A stretch of 64,000 nucleotides of DNA. It comes from Hymenobacter sublimis (GTDB taxonomy: Bacteria > Bacteroidota > Bacteroidia > Cytophagales > Hymenobacteraceae). Made by a program: the position numbers and the translations under genes. The stretch spans positions 309,501 through 373,500 of the forward strand of contig NZ_CP095848.1 in NCBI RefSeq assembly GCF_023101345.1. Reading direction: 5' to 3'. Below the pieces are notes generated by a model, which did not search any database, was not told the DNA's origin, and worked only from the letters and a program-made list of their open reading frames with translations. Numbering within the stretch: the stretch's first letter is position 1; every line of letters begins with the position of its first letter. Positions 32,611 through 39,912 of the stretch are shown one piece after another.

Positions 32611-34650
32611 ATGAAAAAGCTGTTCTTCCTGCTGGGCGTGCTGGCTCCGGCCGCCGTGGCGGCGCAAACGGTTCCGCACCCGCTCACGGCCCGCGACCTG
32701 CAGCAACTGCGTGACGTGCGGGACGCTCACTTCTCGCCTGATGGGCAGTGGGTTACCTACGTGGTGAGTCAGGCTGATACCGCCGCCGATAAAAACAACG
32801 CCGACGTGTGGATGGCCCGCTACGACGGCACCCGCAACTTGCGCGTCACTACCAGCCCCGACAACGAAACCAGCCCCCGTTTCTCCCCTGATGGTACTTA
32901 CCTGAGCTTTCTCTCCAGCCGCGGCGAGGGCGAGGAAGGCAAAGCTCAACTCTGGCTGCTAAACCGCAACGGGGGGGAGGCCGAGAAAGTCACCAAGCTG
33001 AGAGGCAGCGTGCAAGACTACGTGTGGGCCCCCGACGGCAAGCGCCTGGCCCTTATCATCCGCGACGCCGACCCGGACTCACTGACGCAGGTGCAGCGGG
33101 CCCGCAAGAAAACGCCTCCGGTTATTGTCCTCGACCGGTTTCAGTTTAAGCAGGACGTGGATGGCTACCTCAACAAGCAGCGCCAGCACCTGTACGTATT
33201 CGAGGTGGCCACGCGCAAGTTGGTAAACCTCACGCCCGGCCGCTTTGATGAGTACGCCCCCGCCTGGAGCCCCGACGGCCGGCAGTTAGTGTTCGTGAGT
33301 AAGCGCGGCGAAGACCCCGACCGCCACGACAACTTCGACCTCTACGCCATCGACGTCACGCCCGGGGCCCAGCCGCGCCAACTCACGACAACTGATGTAG
33401 CCGACAGCGCCCCCAGCAACTGGAGCGGCCGCCCCGCCTGGAGCCCCGATGGCAAGCAAATTGCCTTCGTGGAAGGTGCCCCCAAAGAGCAGTTGGTGTA
33501 CGGCCTGCACCAATTAGCCGTCATTCCGGCTGCCGGCGGCACGCCCAAGCTGCTCACCCAAGGCCTCGACCGGAACACGCTGAAACCCCAGTGGTCCAAA
33601 GATGGCAAGAGCCTGTATTTTCTGCTCGAAGATGACCGCGCCCAGGTGCTGGCCCGCGTGCCGGCTACGGGCGGCAAGGTAGAGCGGGTGCTGGACGGGC
33701 AGCGCGAAATCACGGAATTTGAGCTGGGTCCGAAAGGGCAGGTAGTGGTAGTAAACAGCGAGCCGCTACTGCCCGACGAGGTGTTTGCCTTCGAGAAGAA
33801 AAGCCTGCGCCCCTTATCCAAACAGAATGACGCCTGGCTGAAAACTGTACAGCTCGGGGCCGTGGAGCCTTTGCAGGCCAAGAGCAAAGACGGCACGCAG
33901 GTAAGCGGATTTCTGGTAAAGCCCGTGGGCTACCAGGCGGGCCAGAAGTACCCCACCGTGCTGCGGATTCACGGTGGGCCCGTTTCGCAGTTTGCCTACA
34001 GCTTCTCGCCGGAGTGGCAGGTGCTGGCCGCCCGCGGCTACGCGGTAGTAGCCAGCAACCCGCGTGGTAGCTCGGGCCGTGGTCTGGAGTACTGCCGCGC
34101 CATCTACGCCGACTGGGGCAACAAAGACTCCGACGATGCTCTGGCCGTAGTCGATTACGCCGTGCAGCAGGGCCTTGCCGATCCGGCCCGCCTCGGGGTG
34201 GGCGGTTGGAGCTACGGCGGCATCCTCACCGACCACCTCATCGCCCGCGACAAGCGTTTCAAGGCTGCCACTAGCGGGGCAGGCATTGCCAACGTGCTGG
34301 CCGGCTACGGCACCGACCAGTACATCCGCGACTACGAAACCGAGCTGGGCACGCCCTGGGAGCATACCGACGTGTGGATGCGCATTTCCTATCCCTTTTT
34401 CCACGCCGGCCAAATCAGCACGCCCACCCTGTTTCTGTGCGGCGAGAAGGACTTTAATGTGCCCCTACTCAACACCGAGCAGATGTACCAGGCCCTGCAA
34501 AGCCTGAAAGTGCCCACTCAGCTTATCATTTACCCCGGCCAGTTCCATGGCATCAGCAAGCCTAGCTACGTGAAGGACCGCTACGAGCGGTACCTGGCCT
34601 GGTACGACAAGTATCTGAAGACGGGAACTGCTACTGCCGGCGGTCAGTAA
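32611..34650 (+). CDS. Secreted S9 family peptidase (dipeptidyl/acylaminoacyl peptidase type)
   Basis: 679 residues from the ATG at 32611, which opens a signal peptide (MKKLFFLLGVLAPAAVAAQ). The first 400 residues form a WD40-like propeller with repeated TSPDNETSPRFSPDG, YVWAPDGKRLALI, PAWSPDGRQLVFVSKRGED motifs. The C-terminal alpha/beta hydrolase has the triad S534 (GGWSYGG), D614 (CGEKDFNVP) and H646 (PGQFHGISKP). Cuts peptides from the N-terminus in the periplasm or outside; whether dipeptides or acylated residues is not decided. Own transcription unit between two terminators. Confidence 0.93.
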   Translation: MKKLFFLLGVLAPAAVAAQTVPHPLTARDLQQLRDVRDAHFSPDGQWVTYVVSQADTAADKNNADVWMARYDGTRNLRVTTSPDNETSPRFSPDGTYLSFLSSRGEGEEGKAQLWLLNRNGGEAEKVTKLRGSVQDYVWAPDGKRLALIIRDADPDSLTQVQRARKKTPPVIVLDRFQFKQDVDGYLNKQRQHLYVFEVATRKLVNLTPGRFDEYAPAWSPDGRQLVFVSKRGEDPDRHDNFDLYAIDVTPGAQPRQLTTTDVADSAPSNWSGRPAWSPDGKQIAFVEGAPKEQLVYGLHQLAVIPAAGGTPKLLTQGLDRNTLKPQWSKDGKSLYFLLEDDRAQVLARVPATGGKVERVLDGQREITEFELGPKGQVVVVNSEPLLPDEVFAFEKKSLRPLSKQNDAWLKTVQLGAVEPLQAKSKDGTQVSGFLVKPVGYQAGQKYPTVLRIHGGPVSQFAYSFSPEWQVLAARGYAVVASNPRGSSGRGLEYCRAIYADWGNKDSDDALAVVDYAVQQGLADPARLGVGGWSYGGILTDHLIARDKRFKAATSGAGIANVLAGYGTDQYIRDYETELGTPWEHTDVWMRISYPFFHAGQISTPTLFLCGEKDFNVPLLNTEQMYQALQSLKVPTQLIIYPGQFHGISKPSYVKDRYERYLAWYDKYLKTGTATAGGQ

Positions 34651-34671
34651 TGGAACACTGATTATGAATTT

Positions 34672-34709
34672 AAAAAAGCCCGTCGCAAATCTGCGATGGG
34701 CTTTTTTTG
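34672..34709. terminator. Terminator after the S9 peptidase
   Basis: AAGCCCGTCGCA and TGCGATGGGCTT pair around AATC with one mismatch; A6 on the left and T7 on the right make it usable from both sides (the next gene is convergent). Confidence 0.9.
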
Positions 34710-34726
34710 AGATAGGAATACGATGA

Positions 34727-35110
34727 CTACCTCTGGCACCTTGGCCCTTCTACTACCATCTGCGGCACATCGAAGGTTGAATAGATAGCAAGGCAGATGC
34801 GAGGGGTAGCCTCTGCTTTGGTAGGCTTACGCAGACTGAAGGTGAACTTGTCGCCTGGGCCCACGCCCGCCGGCAATTCGGAATACGTTCCAATGACGTT
34901 CGAGCGCAACGTATCAGCGTAGGAAATGGTGTTGCCCAGTGCCACATCAGCCGGAAGCTGAATGAGTGTGCCATTGCAGCTCGGCCCTACTACCTGGCCG
35001 CTAATACAGGACAGATCAGGCTCCGCCGCTTCTTCGTTGCTCCGGCAGCTACCTAGTAGTACGGCCAGCAAAAAGCCACTTAACCCCAGAGAAAGTATGG
35101 TTCGTGTCAT
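34727..35110 (-). CDS. Small lipoprotein of unknown function
   Basis: 127 residues from the ATG at 35110 (MTRTILSLGLSGFLLAVLLG). Lipobox L19-G20-S21-C22 followed by RSNEEAAEPD; the acidic residues after the cysteine fit the Bacteroidota signal for export to the cell surface. The mature part has four more cysteines (CISGQVVGPSCNG, RICLAIY, GPRC) that likely form disulfides, and a beta-rich look. No family recognised. Confidence 0.75.
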   Translation of the reverse strand: MTRTILSLGLSGFLLAVLLGSCRSNEEAAEPDLSCISGQVVGPSCNGTLIQLPADVALGNTISYADTLRSNVIGTYSELPAGVGPGDKFTFSLRKPTKAEATPRICLAIYSTFDVPQMVVEGPRCQR

Positions 35111-35182
35111 GCGAGATGTAATCAGAATGTGACACTGGGAGCCTCCTTCCCTGACAAAAGGTTGCATGCGCCTACCCCGGCG

Positions 35183-35557
35183 CTAGAGCGCAAACTCGCT
35201 CAGGGCGCGGTACACATCGTGGATGTTCTTGTCGTTGCGGAAGTTCTTGCTGATGGGTTCGGTCTGGCCGCGCACCCAGATTTTTATTTCCGCATCTAGG
35301 TCGAAATGGCCGGTAGTTTCCATGGAAAACCGCTCGATGCTGCGGTAGGGAATGCTCAGGTACTCGCGCTTTTTGCCCGTCACGCCCTGCTTGTCCACCA
35401 GAATCAGGCGCTTGGAGGTAAACACCATCAGGTCGCGCACTACGGCGTAGGCAATGCGCACAGTTTCACCGGGCGCCAGCAGCTGGCTGAGTTCCAGCTG
35501 AATGTCTTGGGCGTCAGTTTCGGCGGCATTGCCGAGGAGGGCATCGAGAAGTCCCAT
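35183..35557 (-). CDS. Bacterial PH domain protein (bPH_1 type)
   Basis: 124 residues covering one PH-like domain: LAPGETVRIAYAVVRDLMVF, TSKRLILVDKQGVTGKKREY, LSIPYRSIERFSMETTGHFD, DAEIKIWVRGQTEPISKNF and a C-terminal helix (IHDVYRALSEFAL). This order is the PF08000 pattern. Cytoplasmic, function unknown; probably self-associating rings in some relatives. It stands 72 bp upstream of the lipoprotein gene on the same strand. Confidence 0.85.
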   Translation of the reverse strand: MGLLDALLGNAAETDAQDIQLELSQLLAPGETVRIAYAVVRDLMVFTSKRLILVDKQGVTGKKREYLSIPYRSIERFSMETTGHFDLDAEIKIWVRGQTEPISKNFRNDKNIHDVYRALSEFAL

Positions 35558-35615
35558 AGGGGTAGGAAGTTTAGGAGTGGAAAGGATAAGGGAAGCTACA
35601 CTTCTTCCGCATACG

Positions 35616-36356
35616 CTACGTCGCTGGCTCAGTCAGCCACTGGTCATAGCCGTAGTGCTCGTCGCCGCGGTGGTGCTGGAATCCTAAGCTTTGCCAGGGT
35701 ATTTCGGTGTGAAACACGGCCGCGTGCAGACAGGCGGGCTGCGCAGAGCAGCCCTCCACAACTAAGCCCGCCAGCGCTTGGCGGCCGATGGCAAAGGGCA
35801 CCAGCCGATGCTCGGGAAACCACTCTCGGATGGCCGCTTCCAGACGTACAAACAGGTCAGCGTACTCCTCATAGGGCGAGATGGTAAGGGCGTGAATGGC
35901 CGAGCGCATTACTGGCTGGGTATTCGGCTCCGGATGACCCATGGCGTACCGGGTTTCGGGCAGCTCCACCCAGGAAGTATCGAGGCCGTAAATCGTGTAG
36001 TAGGGTCCCAGCAGGCTGATGGCAAAGTGCAACTCTTTCCGGTGGCCCAAGGCCGGGGGCTTTGGCTTCTGCACAACCAAATGGCCGGCGTAGGATGGAG
36101 CCACCCCTCCCGACTGGTACACCGTGCGCTTAAACACGGCCTTCAGGTGGTTCTGAAACGGTTTCCAGCGCTGTCGGAAAGCCGGGTAATTCTCTATGCG
36201 GTCAGTACAGATGTTCCACAGCTGCTCGTGGCCCGGGTAGCGTCGGCGGAAGTCATCATCATACTCTGGAACCGCCAGGCCCAATGGATAATACTGCTGA
36301 ATAGTAGTATAGAGCGGCCAGAAATTGAATTTCGGCCCGAAGCGAAAATGTGGCAT
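35616..36356 (-). CDS. Protein of unknown function, 246 residues
   Basis: Start at 36356 (MPHFRFGPKFNFWPLYTTIQ); an upstream extension is possible but adds a different composition. Soluble, aromatic- and histidine-rich, with segments such as EYDDDFRRRYPGHEQLWNIC, YAGHLVVQKPKPPALGHRKE, LHFAISLLGPYYTIYGLDTS and FQHHRGDEHYGYDQWL. No signal peptide, no membrane span, no motif I recognise. Its layout recalls immunity-type or plasmid-borne orphan proteins, but this is only an impression. Confidence 0.7.
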   Translation of the reverse strand: MPHFRFGPKFNFWPLYTTIQQYYPLGLAVPEYDDDFRRRYPGHEQLWNICTDRIENYPAFRQRWKPFQNHLKAVFKRTVYQSGGVAPSYAGHLVVQKPKPPALGHRKELHFAISLLGPYYTIYGLDTSWVELPETRYAMGHPEPNTQPVMRSAIHALTISPYEEYADLFVRLEAAIREWFPEHRLVPFAIGRQALAGLVVEGCSAQPACLHAAVFHTEIPWQSLGFQHHRGDEHYGYDQWLTEPAT

Positions 36357-36490
36357 AATGGCTAAACAATAACGGAACGGAAGCCAGCGGCTATTTACAA
36401 TAATTGCCTCGTTGCGGCGCAACGCCAAGATATTGGTTGATGGTTGTAAGCCGGTACTTCGTGCTAAGTTCTAACGAGCTAAGTCTGACC

Positions 36491-36526
36491 ATAAAAAAGC
36501 AGCCGACCCTATTGGGGTCGGCTGCT
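36491..36526 (-). terminator. Terminator of the M1 peptidase gene
   Basis: AGCAGCCGACCC (36498-36509), loop TATTG, GGGTCGGCTGCT (36515-36526), perfect 12-bp stem, T6 on the minus strand. Confidence 0.93.
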
Positions 36527-36552
36527 GAAATCTACTGCAAAAGTAGCAATGC

Positions 36553-38913
36553 TTAGTTGGTGCCGCCCGAGGTAGTGCTGTTCACTGGCTTCTGCTCCTT
36601 TTGCTGCAGGGCCGACTGCTGCTGCATGGGGTTGGGCTGGGCGCGCTGCTGCTGCTCGAACAGCTCAAAGCGCGAGGGTGCGGCTTTCTGGGGCCAGGCG
36701 TTGTTGGAGAGGTCCGTGTCGGCGGTTTGCAGGAAGGGGTCCAGCACGAAGCTTACCACCGGCTTTTCGGTAATGAATACCTTGGTTACCTCCGCGTTGT
36801 TCTTGCGCCAGATTTCGGCCGGAATGTTCATGATTTCCTGCTTGCCGTCCTCGTAGGTCATTTGCACGATAACCGGCATGGTCAGGCCGCCGCGGTTTTT
36901 CAGGCTTACCTCGTAGAAGTGCAGGCCGCTGTTGAGGCGCTGCTGCTGCTCGGGGCTCAGGCCCTTCACCAGCTGCTGGTAGCGCTGCTTGTCGGCCTCG
37001 GTGGTAGCCAGCGGGTCGTAGTTGTTGTAGAAATCCTTCAGCTCGGGCTTGTCGTCCACCAGGGTTTTCTTGATGTCCTGGAGGTTGCGCTGCTGGGAAA
37101 TGCTCTGGGGCGCTTTGTTGATGATTTCGCGCTTCCGGGCATTTTCAATTTCCGGGTTCTTGGAGTCCACGGTGTACCACTTCACGCTTTCAATGGCCAG
37201 GTCGGTCTTGTCCACGGTGTAGAACCAGCCGCGCCAGAACCAGTCCAGGTCTACACCCGAGGCGTCTTCCATGGTCCGGAAAAAGTCGGCGGGGGTAGGG
37301 TGCTTGTAGGCCCAGCGGGTAGCGTATTCTTTGAAAGCGTAGTCGAAGAGCTGGCGGCCCATGATGGTTTCGCGCAGAATGTTCAGGCCGGTAGCGGGCT
37401 TGCCGTAGGCGTTGTTGCCAAACTGCAGCACCGATTCCGAGTTGGTCATGATGGGCGTCTGCAGGGTTTTGTCGGTTTGCATGTAGGCCACAATGTTGGC
37501 CGGCTCGCCGCGCTTAGAGGGGTAGTTACGCTCCCATTCCTGCTCCGTGAGGTACTGCACAAAGGTGTTCAGGCCCTCGTCCATCCACGTCCACTGCCGC
37601 TCATCGGAGTTCACAATCATCGGGAAGAAGTTGTGGCCTACCTCGTGGATAATCACCGAAATCATCCCGTATTTCCGGTCCGCCGAGTAGGTGCCGTCCT
37701 TCTCGGGGCGGCCGCCATTAAAGCAGATCATCGGGTACTCCATGCCGCCCACCGGACCGTGCACGGAAATAGCCACCGGGTAAGCGTACGGAATCGTGAA
37801 CTTCGAGTAGGTTTTGATGGTGTGGGCCACCACTTCCGTCGAATACTTGCCCCAGAGCGGATTGCCTTCCTTGGGGTAGTAGCTCATGCACATCACGGGC
37901 GTGCCATCCTGCTTGATGCCCATGGCATCCCAGATAAATTTCCGGGAGGAAGCCCAGGCGAAGTCGCGCACGTTTTTGGCGGCGTACGTCCAAGTTTTGG
38001 TGCCTGTGGCGCGCTTCTGTTCGGCCTGCTCCGCCTCCAGCGGCGACACAATCAGGACCGGTTTGGTTGAGTTCTTCGCTTTTTCGAGGCGCTGGCGCTG
38101 AACCGAGGACAGCACGTCGTTGGGGTTTTGCAGCGTGCCAGTGGCACCCACTACGTGGTCGGCGGGAGCCGTAATGCTCACCCGGTAGTCGCCGAAGGGC
38201 AGGGCAAACTCGCCGTTGCCCAGGAACTGCTTGTGCTGCCAACCCTGATTATCAGAATACACGGCCATGCGGGGGTAGAACTGCGCAATTTCGTAGAGGT
38301 AGTTCTTGTCCTCCGGGAAATACTCGTAGCCCGAGCGCTGGCTGATTTTGGTTTGGTCGTTGATGTTGTAGGCCCACTTGATGCTGAACGTTACGGCTTG
38401 CCGCGGGCGCAGGGGCGTGGGTAGGTCCACGCGCATCATGGTGTGGTTGATAACGTAAGGCAGGGCCTTGCCGCCCTTCAGCTTTACTTCCGAAATCTTG
38501 AAGCCCCCGTCAAATTCACTTTGCTGCAGGTATTCCAGGGCCTGAAACGACATGCGCGGCTGAATCTGGCCGACTTCCGTGGCGGTGGTAATGGAGTTCT
38601 TGTCCATCACGTTCTGGTCGAGCTGCACCCACAGGTAGGTCAGCACATCGGGCGAGAGGTTGGTGTAGGTAATGTCCTCGTCGCCGGAAATCGACTGCTT
38701 CGTGTCGTCCAGTTTTACCCGGATGTTGTAGTCGGCGCGCTGCTGCCAGTACTCGTTGCCGGGCGCGCCCGAGGCCGTCCGGTAAGTATTGGGGGTAGGC
38801 AGCAGGGTTTCCAGCTGGGCAAATTTATCGGTGCCGGAGTTGGTGGACTGGGCCGCTGCCGGTAGGGCCAGCAGCGCCACCAACCCGGCGGCCAGCAGAG
38901 TAGGTTTTAGCAT
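36553..38913 (-). CDS. Secreted M1 family zinc metallopeptidase
   Basis: 786 residues from the ATG at 38913 (MLKPTLLAAGLVALLALPAA, signal peptide). The zinc site is H423-E424-x-x-H427 (HEVGH) with E446 (WMDEG), the exact HExxH-x18-E spacing. VGGMEYPMICFNGG takes the place of the GAMEN exopeptidase loop, so substrate choice may differ from classical aminopeptidases. N-terminal beta domain (DEDITYTNLSPDVLTYLWVQ) and a C-terminal Gln-rich tail (QQQRAQPNPMQQQSALQQKE). Extracytoplasmic peptide degradation. Its terminator is adjacent. Confidence 0.93.
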   Translation of the reverse strand: MLKPTLLAAGLVALLALPAAAQSTNSGTDKFAQLETLLPTPNTYRTASGAPGNEYWQQRADYNIRVKLDDTKQSISGDEDITYTNLSPDVLTYLWVQLDQNVMDKNSITTATEVGQIQPRMSFQALEYLQQSEFDGGFKISEVKLKGGKALPYVINHTMMRVDLPTPLRPRQAVTFSIKWAYNINDQTKISQRSGYEYFPEDKNYLYEIAQFYPRMAVYSDNQGWQHKQFLGNGEFALPFGDYRVSITAPADHVVGATGTLQNPNDVLSSVQRQRLEKAKNSTKPVLIVSPLEAEQAEQKRATGTKTWTYAAKNVRDFAWASSRKFIWDAMGIKQDGTPVMCMSYYPKEGNPLWGKYSTEVVAHTIKTYSKFTIPYAYPVAISVHGPVGGMEYPMICFNGGRPEKDGTYSADRKYGMISVIIHEVGHNFFPMIVNSDERQWTWMDEGLNTFVQYLTEQEWERNYPSKRGEPANIVAYMQTDKTLQTPIMTNSESVLQFGNNAYGKPATGLNILRETIMGRQLFDYAFKEYATRWAYKHPTPADFFRTMEDASGVDLDWFWRGWFYTVDKTDLAIESVKWYTVDSKNPEIENARKREIINKAPQSISQQRNLQDIKKTLVDDKPELKDFYNNYDPLATTEADKQRYQQLVKGLSPEQQQRLNSGLHFYEVSLKNRGGLTMPVIVQMTYEDGKQEIMNIPAEIWRKNNAEVTKVFITEKPVVSFVLDPFLQTADTDLSNNAWPQKAAPSRFELFEQQQRAQPNPMQQQSALQQKEQKPVNSTTSGGTN

Positions 38914-39021
38914 AGAGGAAGAACGAAGAGAAGAGAGCAAATCAGGTTAAAACGACGGGTCCAAAAATCGGCCTCCGCCGCGTGCGGCGAAAGACACAAA
39001 CGGGCTCGGTGGGTTGCAAGT

Positions 39022-39135
39022 CAAGTGGTGAAATTGTGACATGGTGAATCGGTGAGTTTGATGTTCTGATCGTACGAACTGCTCCATACACGCAGTTAGA
39101 ACATCAAACTCACCAATTCACAATTTCACCACTTA
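39022..39135. repeat. GTGAA-word inverted repeat, copy 2
   Basis: Left arm 39022-39068 (CAAGTGGTGAAATTGTGACA then TGGTGAATCGGTGAGTTTGA, TGTTCTGA) and right arm 39096-39135 (TTAGAACATCAAACTCACCA then ATTCACAATTTCACCACTTA) are inverted copies; the left arm has an extra 11 or so bases. The right arm ends exactly on the HupE stop codon (39133-39135). Confidence 0.85.
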
Positions 39136-39738
39136 GCCTACTAACAAAGTCAGCGCAATGCCCAAAGCGGCCCCGCTCGTAACCAACAGCCAGTCGCGGC
39201 GGGCAACGTTGAAGGCGCGCAGTAGCACCAGCCCTACCAGCAGAATGATGGCCACAATCAGCAGCTGGCCCAACTCCACGCCCAGGTTAAAACTCAGTAA
39301 CTCCAGCACCGGCCGACTCTGCTGGCCCAGCAGCTCGCGCAGGTAGCTCGAGAAGCCTAAGCCGTGAATCAGCCCAAACAAGGCTGCCAGCAGGTTGGGT
39401 AGTGTCAGCAGCAGGTAAGTTGACTCGCGGCGGGTAGTTGGGCGGGAGGCGGCGCGGCCGGCCCGCGCCAGGTTCAGCAGGCAGGTCAGCACAATGGTAA
39501 TGGGAATTAACACCTCAATCAGCGCGGGTGAGTAGCGCACCACGTTCAGCGTAGCCAGGGCCAGCGTGACGGAATGGCCCACCGTGAAGCTAGTAACCAA
39601 GGCCACTACCCGGCGCCAGTCCTGCAATACGTAGGGCGCACACAAGGCCAGCAGAAATACGAGGTGGTCGTAGGCCTGCAGGTTGAAAATGTGGTGGAAC
39701 CCAAGCTGCAGATACGTAGTGAAGACAGAGGACGACAT
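39133..39738 (-). CDS. HupE/UreJ family membrane protein
   Basis: 201 residues, about six spans. Family motifs: LGFHHIFNLQAYDHLVFLLA (start, His and Asp in the first span), FTVGHSVTLALATL, and FGLIHGLGFSSYLRELL with the conserved HGLGF. Relatives carry nickel or cobalt near hydrogenase and urease genes; none of those is in this window, so the ion is unknown. A TAnnTTTG box lies 4 bp before the ATG (39743-39750), suggesting a leaderless transcript. Confidence 0.88.
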   Translation of the reverse strand: MSSSVFTTYLQLGFHHIFNLQAYDHLVFLLALCAPYVLQDWRRVVALVTSFTVGHSVTLALATLNVVRYSPALIEVLIPITIVLTCLLNLARAGRAASRPTTRRESTYLLLTLPNLLAALFGLIHGLGFSSYLRELLGQQSRPVLELLSFNLGVELGQLLIVAIILLVGLVLLRAFNVARRDWLLVTSGAALGIALTLLVG

Positions 39739-39742
39739 CGGG

Positions 39743-39750
39743 CAAATCTA
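39743..39750 (-). promoter_or_regulatory. -7 element (TAGATTTG) abutting the HupE start
   Basis: Exact TAnnTTTG match on the minus strand ending 4 bp before the ATG. No alternative downstream ATG exists for the gene, so translation would be leaderless if this is the promoter. Confidence 0.45.
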
Positions 39751-39856
39751 GCAGATAGCGGGCGGATGCGTAAAGTCGGGCTTACTCTGTACTACGGAGG
39801 TAGTGCCGAGCCGAGCAGAAGAAGTGACCCGGTAACTGAGCCGGCCGCTTACAGCA

Positions 39857-39893
39857 TAAAAAAGCCCCGCCGAATCCTCGACGGGGCTTTTTG
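39857..39893. terminator. Terminator of the T9SS cargo gene
   Basis: AAAGCCCCG (39861-39869) and CGGGGCTTT (39882-39890) with an inner CGA/TCG pair; A-tract on the left and T-tract on the right. Confidence 0.9.
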
Positions 39894-39912
39894 AATGGGC
39901 TTTCGTGAAATA

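Noticed and set aside
36601..38070. 489-codon open frame on the + strand across the M1 peptidase gene
   Set aside because: Antisense shadow of a gene with a perfect HExxH-x18-E site; no motif of its own.
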